Source: Streptomyces niphimycinicus
Lineage (GTDB): Bacteria; Actinomycetota; Actinomycetes; Streptomycetales; Streptomycetaceae
Assembly: GCF_018883605.1 (NCBI RefSeq)
Contig: NZ_JAHLEM010000092.1
Coordinates: 1 to 55,542 of the forward strand
Direction of reading: 5' to 3'
Length of the DNA: 55,542 bases
The notes under the pieces are model-generated. The model did not search any database. It was not told where the DNA came from and saw only the letters and a program-made list of their open reading frames with translations. The number at the start of each line of letters is the position of its first letter. Positions within the stretch are counted from its first letter, which is position 1. Made by a program: the position numbers and the translations under genes. Positions 50,964 to 55,542 of the stretch are shown here, one piece after another.

Positions 50964-50986
50964 GCCGCCACCTCGCCGGTGGCGGC
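50964..50986 (-). terminator. Hairpin downstream of the thioesterase
   Basis: GCCGCCACC (50964-50972) pairs with GGTGGCGGC (50978-50986), 5-nt loop, 16 nt beyond the thioesterase stop. The rest of 50764-51001 contains no gene I can support. Confidence 0.55.
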
Positions 50987-51001
50987 GTGTGTCGTACGAG
51001 G

Positions 51002-51793
51002 TCAGGCGCCGGGCAGCGGGCGGACGGTGAGGATCTGCTGGGCGTGTCCGATCGGACCGCGCAGATCGTGCAGCACGGTGCTGGTGATGCCCTGGCCGGT
51101 GGGACCGAAGGTGACCGTGGTGTCCAGCCCGGCCCAGCCGCCCTCGGGCCGGCGGTGGAGGTGGAGGGTCAGATCGACATTGGGGAACATCCACTCGGTG
51201 GGCGGCTGACGTACGGCGATCCCGTTGGCGGTGTCGACGAGCGCGACGTACGAGGCCAGCGGGGTGCTGGTCTGCCCGGCCACGAGGGCGAGCGGGCTGG
51301 AGACCCAGACGGTCGCCCGGCCCTGCTGGGGCGGCGCCAGCGGACGGGAGTCCAGGGAGGCGATGTACCCGCCGGGCCACAGGGAGGCCATCGACCAGGG
51401 GGCGAGCTGCTCGGGATGGGTGAGCCGGTCCCCGGCGCCACCGGCGACGGCCGCGGTGTCCACGGTGGCGAGGAGCCACGCACGGGCCCGGACCACGGGG
51501 CGGTCGGCGATGAGCACGACGGCCTCGATGAGTTCGATGGTGCGGCCGGGCCGGACGGTCTCCACCCGGATCTCGCACTCGTCGAGGGCGAGGCGCCCGA
51601 GGATGTCGAAGCTGATCCGGCTGAGCAGCAGCCCGGTGTCCGGACGGGTGGCGAGGTGGCGGTCGATGGCGTGGACGATGAGCCCGCCGAGCGGGCTGAA
51701 GTGCTGTTCGTCGGTGCTCCAGGCGCCACTGACATGGGCGGTGGGCTTGTAGCGGTGCTCGTCGATCGGCACGTAGTAGCTGTCGGTGGTCAA
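51002..51793 (-). CDS. Acyl-CoA thioesterase (TesB-like double hotdog)
   Basis: 263 residues from TTG 51793, preceded by GAGGAG at 9 nt; ATG 51820 is in frame but has no ribosome site. N-terminal hotdog: 'PTAHVSGAWSTDEQHFSPLG' and 'SRISFDILGRLALDECEI'; C-terminal hotdog ends 'PTGQGITSTVLHDLRGPIG', with the Asp/Thr-like catalytic positions of the family in 'GWAGLDTTVTFGPTGQG'. Probably hydrolyses acyl-CoA or an acyl-thioester. The 226-nt gap to YceI on the other strand holds a perfect palindrome. Confidence 0.8.
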   Translation of the reverse strand: MTTDSYYVPIDEHRYKPTAHVSGAWSTDEQHFSPLGGLIVHAIDRHLATRPDTGLLLSRISFDILGRLALDECEIRVETVRPGRTIELIEAVVLIADRPVVRARAWLLATVDTAAVAGGAGDRLTHPEQLAPWSMASLWPGGYIASLDSRPLAPPQQGRATVWVSSPLALVAGQTSTPLASYVALVDTANGIAVRQPPTEWMFPNVDLTLHLHRRPEGGWAGLDTTVTFGPTGQGITSTVLHDLRGPIGHAQQILTVRPLPGA

Positions 51794-51940
51794 CGGGGAC
51801 TTCTCCTCGGGCGGGAACATCCTGGTGATCAGGGGGCGTTGACCAGGATGACCTATCCGGCCCGGTGGACGCCGCCCCGCGTCGGGCGCGGCCGTCCTGG
51901 CGCGGGCCACTGATGAGCGCGCTCGGACGGCGGTGGGAGG

Positions 51941-51967
51941 CAGTTACTCAAGATCCTTGAGTAACTG
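51941..51967. promoter_or_regulatory. Perfect 27-bp palindrome upstream of yceI
   Basis: CAGTTACTCAAG (51941-51952) and CTTGAGTAACTG (51956-51967) are exact inverted repeats with a 3-nt centre. A second palindrome CTTGATCAAG (51970-51979) follows at once and overlaps the predicted -35. AT content is high against the background. A dimeric regulator site, most simply for the HxlR protein encoded downstream, or another factor; binding not shown. Confidence 0.7.
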
Positions 51968-51970
51968 CTC

Positions 51971-52000
51971 TTGATCAAGGGTTGCGTCACCCCCTAAGTT
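51971..52000 (+). promoter_or_regulatory. Predicted promoter of the yceI-like gene
   Basis: TTGATC (51971-51976) and TAAGTT (51995-52000) with an 18-nt spacer, 20 nt before the ATG at 52020. A regulator on the adjacent palindromes would cover the -35. Confidence 0.45.
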
Positions 52001-52019
52001 GAAAGTAACAACAGGTGGC

Positions 52020-52676
52020 ATGAACCTGTTCAGCCGCAGTACCTCCCGTCGCGCGGTCACCAACGCCGCACCGGCGGTCCCCCCTACCCGGGCGACGTCC
52101 GGCGCCGTCGCGGTGCCGGATACCGGCCTCGCGGCTCTCACCGGAGAGTGGATCGTCGATCCGGCCCACAGCCGGATCGGTTTCTCCGTGCGGCACGCCA
52201 TGGTGAGCACGGTACGTGGCGCCTTCACGGAATTCGAAAGCCGCCTCTACTTCGACGGCCGTGACCCGCGCCGCTCCCGGGCCGAGGTCCTGCTGTCCAC
52301 CGCCAGTGTCCAGACCGGTGTCGAGCAGCGCGACGACCACTTGATGGGCCGGGATTTCCTGGACGCCAGAACCTACCCCCACATCCGGTTCGCGAGTACC
52401 GCCGTGGAAGTCGCGGGCCCGGACGTCTACCGCATGATCGGGGACCTCACGATCAGAGACATCAGCCGCCCCGTCGTCCTGGAGCTCACCTACATCGGGT
52501 ACGTCACGGACCCCTTCGGCTACCAGCGGGCGGGCTTCGACGGCACCACCACCATCAACCGCTCCGAATGGGGCCTGACCTACAACGCCCGGCTGGCCGA
52601 GGGCGGCGCGCTGGTGAGTGAGAAGGTCCGCCTCCAGTTCGACATCGCCGCCATCCGCACCGTCCCCGCCGCCTGA
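52020..52676 (+). CDS. YceI-family lipid-binding-like protein
   Basis: 218 residues from ATG 52020 with AGGTGG close by. After a ~45-residue Ala/Pro/Thr leader without a clear signal peptide, the YceI lipocalin-like barrel starts at 'LTGEWIVDPAHSRIGFSVRH' and includes 'TVRGAFTEFESRL', 'RDDHLMGRDFLDARTYPHI' and 'GFDGTTTINRSEWGLTYNA'. Members bind isoprenoid or fatty-acyl chains; a role in stress or polyprenoid handling is possible. Next to HxlR and quinone oxidoreductase genes that suit electrophile or quinone stress. Confidence 0.88.
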   Translation: MNLFSRSTSRRAVTNAAPAVPPTRATSGAVAVPDTGLAALTGEWIVDPAHSRIGFSVRHAMVSTVRGAFTEFESRLYFDGRDPRRSRAEVLLSTASVQTGVEQRDDHLMGRDFLDARTYPHIRFASTAVEVAGPDVYRMIGDLTIRDISRPVVLELTYIGYVTDPFGYQRAGFDGTTTINRSEWGLTYNARLAEGGALVSEKVRLQFDIAAIRTVPAA

Positions 52677-52771
52677 CGAGCCCGGACCCGGAAAGGGCGC
52701 TCTTACGACTGCCGTCTGCGCAGGAGGGCGCTGAGGGGGGGCGGGCGGCGTCGGCAGGGGAACCGGCGCCG

Positions 52772-53146
52772 TCACACCGGCTTCACGGGCGCGGTGGTGA
52801 GGTCCAGGTTGTCCTCCACCCACAGGCGCAGGTTCCTGAGCGGGACGGACGCGCTGTGGCCCAGGGGAGAGAGTTCGTACTCCACGTGGAGCGGGACGGC
52901 GGGGTAGACCGTCCGCTCGATGAGACTGGCGTCCTCGAGGCGGCGCAGCGTCTGTGTGAGCACCTTGGGGCTGATCCCCTGAAGGCGGCGCTGTAGTGCG
53001 CCGAACCGGAGCGGGCCGTCCTCCAGAGCCCCGATGGCAAGCGCCGACCACTTGTTCGCGAGCAGATCGAGCATGGCGCGGCACGGGCACTGGGCCTCGT
53101 ACACATCATGATGGTCGTGCTGGCCTGTGTGGCATCGCGTGCTCAT
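52772..53146 (-). CDS. HxlR-family transcriptional regulator
   Basis: 124 residues from ATG 53146. The single winged helix spans 'CRAMLDLLANKWSALAIGAL', 'LQGISPKVLTQTLRRLEDAS' and 'YELSPLGHSASVPLRNL'. Several Cys (Cys5, Cys20, Cys22) near the N-terminus suit redox or electrophile sensing, as in HypR/QorR-type members. Divergent from a quinone oxidoreductase with a clear dyad between them; autoregulation is likely. Confidence 0.9.
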   Translation of the reverse strand: MSTRCHTGQHDHHDVYEAQCPCRAMLDLLANKWSALAIGALEDGPLRFGALQRRLQGISPKVLTQTLRRLEDASLIERTVYPAVPLHVEYELSPLGHSASVPLRNLRLWVEDNLDLTTAPVKPV

Positions 53147-53170
53147 GGAGGGACCTTCCGGGCGCTGGTA

Positions 53171-53202
53171 CTACCCAAAAGATAGCAGTGTCCCTTGTGG
53201 GT
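53171..53202. promoter_or_regulatory. HxlR-type operator between hxlR and quinone oxidoreductase
   Basis: TACCCAAAAG (53171-53180) and CTTGTGGGTA (53193-53202) match as inverted repeats at 9 of 10 positions with a 12-nt spacer. Sits between the divergent starts 53146 and 53280. QorR/HxlR-type proteins usually bind such spaced dyads. Confidence 0.6.
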
Positions 53203-53279
53203 AACCACGCCTCCGCGGTTAGCGTGCGAGCGCGCCCGGAGAGCGGGCGTGACGAGAACGATGAGCTCAGGAGGCCCAC

Positions 53280-54248
53280 GTGGCCAGGTCCATGATGCGT
53301 GCGGTGGTGCAGGACGCGCTCGGCGGCCCGGAGGTGCTGCGCGTCGCGGAGGTCCCGCGGCCGGAGCCGCTGCCCACCGAGGTGCTGGTGCGGGTGCGCG
53401 CCGCCGGTATCAACCCGGTCGACTGGAAGACCCGTCAGGGCGGTGGCATGGCGGGCGTGCTCGGCGAGCCGCCGTTCACCCTGGGCTGGGATGTCTCCGG
53501 TGTGGTCGAGGAAGTCGGGTTCGGGGTGACCACGCTGGCCCCCGGTGACGAGGTGTACGGGATGCCGTGGTTCCCCCGTCAGGCCGGTGGCTACGCCGAG
53601 TTCGTCACGGCTCCGGCCCGCCAGTTCGCCCGTAAGCCCGCCACGCTGAGCCATGAGGAGGCGGCCGCCGTGCCGCTGGCGGCGCTGACGGCCTGGCAGA
53701 TCGTGGTGGACACGGCGCAGGTGACGGCCGGGCAGCGGGTTCTGGTGCACGCCGCCGCGGGTGGCGTCGGGCACTTCGCCGTCCAGTTCGCACGGCACCT
53801 GGGCGCGCGGGTGGTGGGGACCGCCCGGGAGAGCCGGCACGCATGGCTCGCCCGGCTCGGGGCGGCGGAGCTGGTCGACTACACCGCGCAGCGCTTCGAG
53901 GACGCGGTCGAGGACGTCGATGTGGTGATCGACCTGCTGGGCGAGGAGCACGACGCCACCGGCACCCGTTCCCTGAAGGTGCTCAGGAAGGGCGGACTGC
54001 TGGTGGCCGTCCCCGGTGGCGTCGCCCCCGAGGTGCGGCAGGCCGCCGACGCTCGTGGGGTGCGCACCAGCGCCTTCCTGGTCGAGCCGGACGGTGCCGC
54101 GCTCACCACGGTCGCCGGACTCATCGACAAGGGTGAGGTCGCGGTCGAGGTCGAGGAGGTCTTCCCGCTGGAGGAGGCCGGACGGGCCCACCGCCAGGGG
54201 GAGGACGGCCACACCCGCGGCAAGCTGGTCCTCCGCGTCGGCGCCTGA
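53280..54248 (+). CDS. Zinc-free NADP-dependent quinone oxidoreductase (MDR family)
   Basis: 322 residues from GTG 53280. GroES-like N-terminal domain 'EVLVRVRAAGINPVDWKTRQ' and 'TLGWDVSGVVEEVGFGVTTL'; Rossmann domain 'QRVLVHAAAGGVGHFAVQFA' with the 'AAxGGVG' motif. No zinc ligands (no Cys-rich lobe), as in QOR/zeta-crystallin types. Likely reduces quinones or reactive alkenals. Divergent HxlR gene is its candidate repressor. A NIPSNAP gene follows 69 nt downstream. Confidence 0.9.
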   Translation: MARSMMRAVVQDALGGPEVLRVAEVPRPEPLPTEVLVRVRAAGINPVDWKTRQGGGMAGVLGEPPFTLGWDVSGVVEEVGFGVTTLAPGDEVYGMPWFPRQAGGYAEFVTAPARQFARKPATLSHEEAAAVPLAALTAWQIVVDTAQVTAGQRVLVHAAAGGVGHFAVQFARHLGARVVGTARESRHAWLARLGAAELVDYTAQRFEDAVEDVDVVIDLLGEEHDATGTRSLKVLRKGGLLVAVPGGVAPEVRQAADARGVRTSAFLVEPDGAALTTVAGLIDKGEVAVEVEEVFPLEEAGRAHRQGEDGHTRGKLVLRVGA

Positions 54249-54317
54249 CCCGCTCCGCGCCGACGGCGGACGCCCGAGGCCCGCTCGCACCACCCCTCAC
54301 ATCAGAAGGAGACACGC

Positions 54318-54638
54318 ATGTTCTACGAGATCCGCCGCTACCACATCAGGCCCGGCCGCCGGGAGGAATGGGTCGGCTTCATGGAAGAGGTGATCATCCC
54401 CTTCCAGGAGTCGATGGGGATGAACGTCATCGCCTCGTTCATCGACGAGGAGGATCCCGACGGCTATGTGTGGATGCGGCGCTTCGCCGACGAGGCGGAG
54501 CGGGAGCGGCTGTACGCGGCGGTCTACCAGAGCGAGCGGTGGCAGCAGGAGATCGGCCCCCGGGTCGAGGAGCTGATGTTCCGGGAGAAGATCCAGGTCA
54601 CACGTGCCGTGCCCACACCGGCTTCCGGGCTTCGCTGA
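54318..54638 (+). CDS. NIPSNAP-family protein
   Basis: 106 residues from ATG 54318 (GAAGGAGA site). 'MFYEIRRYHIRPGRREEWVG' and 'YVWMRRFADEAERERLYAAV' define the dimeric ferredoxin-like NIPSNAP fold. Role unknown in bacteria; found next to oxidoreductases and catabolic genes. Probably in the same operon as the quinone oxidoreductase. A strong terminator follows. Confidence 0.88.
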   Translation: MFYEIRRYHIRPGRREEWVGFMEEVIIPFQESMGMNVIASFIDEEDPDGYVWMRRFADEAERERLYAAVYQSERWQQEIGPRVEELMFREKIQVTRAVPTPASGLR

Positions 54639-54675
54639 CCACGTCGGCCCCATGTCCCTCCGGGAACCACACGGT

Positions 54676-54716
54676 CCCGTCCCGCCCGGGAACCACACGG
54701 CCCCGGGCGGGACGGG
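54676..54716 (+). terminator. Strong hairpin after NIPSNAP gene
   Basis: CCCGTCCCGCCCGGG (54676-54690) pairs perfectly with CCCGGGCGGGACGGG (54702-54716), 15-bp stem, 11-nt loop. Confidence 0.8.
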
Positions 54717-54776
54717 CCGGGGTCACCCGGAGGCGGTCCGCGCGGGAACGGGGGCGGCGGCTTCGGCGCCGCCCCG

Positions 54777-55232
54777 GTGGTCGCCTTCGACGAGCTGGCC
54801 CCCGCGGTGGCCGCCGACGCCGTCCAGGTCGTCCTCTCCGACCACCACTACTGGGGCGGACTGCGCCGGTCCAAGCTGCTCTCCGGCATCTGCGACACCT
54901 TCGGCATGGGCCTGTCCATGCACTCGAACTCGCATCTGGGCATCAGCCTGGCCGCGATGACCCACCCGGCCGCGGCCACCCCGAACCTCACCTACGCCTG
55001 CGACACCCACTGGCCCTGGAAGACCGAGGACGTGATCGTGGACGGCGCGCTGACGTTCACCGACGGCTCGGTGCCCGTGCCGACCGCCCCCGGCCTCGGT
55101 GTGGAACTGGACCCCGACGCCCTGGCGCGGCTGCATGAGCAGTATGTCCACTGCGGACAGCGCAACCGCGATGACACCGGGTACATGCGGCGCTTCGACC
55201 CGTCCTTCCAGGCCGGCCTCGCCCGCTGGTAG
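54777..55232 (+). pseudogene. Glucarate dehydratase-like enzyme, N-terminally truncated
   Basis: The frame from GTG 54777 reads 'VVAFDELAPAVAADAVQVVL', 'SDHHYWGGLRRSKLLSGICD', 'GMGLSMHSNSHLGISLAAM' and 'ACDTHWPWKTEDVI', the C-terminal third of an enolase-superfamily glucarate dehydratase. The His/Asp pair for catalysis is retained but the capping domain, the Lys motif and most metal ligands (first ~290 residues) are missing. Ends at a natural TAG. It starts immediately after the terminator of the upstream operon, so it is not expected to be expressed as such. Confidence 0.85.
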
Positions 55233-55413
55233 GCCCCCGCCGGTGGCCCGCCGCCACCCGGGCTCACCTGCCCGGATACCTCGATCGAAGGAGGCCATCC
55301 TCGGTCACCTGGGGTACCCGGATTTCGGCTAAGCGTACGAAGCTCCAGGCCAGGACGTTTTCTTAGCCTCTGAGGGACGGAAAAGACGCCGATACCCTCG
55401 GAAGTGCTGAGAC

Positions 55414-55542
55414 TTGTCTTCTGCTCCTCGCGTACGTACCGCCCCTGACCGGACCGATCGCCGCCGCCGGCGCACGCTGGGCGCGGCGATCGCGGCAAGC
55501 CTGGCCGTGGGCGCCCTGGCCGCACCCGCGGCCGGCGCCGTG
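55414..55542 (+). CDS. N-terminus of a secreted protein (3'-partial)
   Basis: From TTG 55414 the frame reads 'SSAPRVRTAPDRTDRRRRRT' then 'LGAAIAASLAVGALAAPAAG', a basic start with a hydrophobic core and an Ala-x-Ala-like cleavage region, running off the window. The 180 nt before it (55233-55413) contain no gene, only a GC-lower stretch around 55340-55395 that may hold a promoter. A start further inside cannot be ruled out. Confidence 0.5.
   Translation, partial: MSSAPRVRTAPDRTDRRRRRTLGAAIAASLAVGALAAPAAGAV

Noticed and set aside
1..55542. tRNA, rRNA or riboswitch genes
   Set aside because: No cloverleaf, rRNA signature or known riboswitch core was recognised on reading either strand; a covariance-model search would be the proper test.

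Overview
This window is very GC-rich actinobacterial DNA. Its GTG and TTG starts, strong GC bias at third codon positions, and gene content (LCP protein, bla-blaA-blaB, XRE regulators with a MmyB-like domain, CYP157-like P450, secreted trypsin-like protease) all point to Streptomyces. I see no rRNA, tRNA, CRISPR array or replication origin. The many truncated genes suggest a fluid, accessory part of the chromosome; that is inference.

Layout. 1-7.3 kb: the distal end of a contractile injection system-like (phage tail-like) cluster, with a baseplate J-like protein carrying a C-terminal LysM, a P2-I-like tail protein with a beta-helix-like region, a DUF6519 protein and an amidase-2 peptidoglycan hydrolase. 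7.4-12.7 kb: TetR regulator divergent from UDP-glucose dehydrogenase, MGT-type glycosyltransferase and a 14-TM MFS exporter, a possible sugar-conjugation and efflux cassette. 12.7-20 kb: SDR with a divergent XRE regulator, then a minus-strand block of cell-envelope genes (GlsB-like, LCP, HSL-type hydrolase, D,D-carboxypeptidase, CPBP protease). 20.1-21.2 kb: two genes (old yellow enzyme and Rrf2 regulator) beheaded at one shared breakpoint. 21.2-26 kb: LysR with divergent TauE/SafE permease, then a class A beta-lactamase divergent from coupled blaA-blaB, followed by a 195-bp MITE-like element.

26-34 kb: dienelactone hydrolase, DEDDh exonuclease, SDR, small remnants, DUF2255, aldo/keto reductase, a second XRE/SDR divergent pair with a small tautomerase, and a P450 lacking the K-helix ExxR. 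34-42.8 kb: secreted protease, a small secreted protein repeating a motif of the protease pro-region, a histidine kinase/response regulator pair, a MacB-like ABC transporter and a secreted serine hydrolase. 42.9-46 kb: a second response regulator whose histidine kinase is frameshifted, then an NTF2-like/TetR operon with two palindromic operators. 46-47.6 kb: a graveyard of three truncated genes (FAD oxidase, acyl-CoA dehydrogenase, LysR).

47.6-55.5 kb: alpha/beta hydrolase, MaoC-like protein, MFS exporter, thioesterase, YceI protein behind a perfect 27-bp palindrome, HxlR regulator divergent from a quinone oxidoreductase and NIPSNAP protein, a glucarate dehydratase remnant, and the start of a secreted protein running off the right end. 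Recurring themes are divergent regulator/enzyme pairs with visible palindromes between them, five secreted or cytoplasmic SxxK-type serine proteins between 17 and 43 kb, and repeated gene decay.
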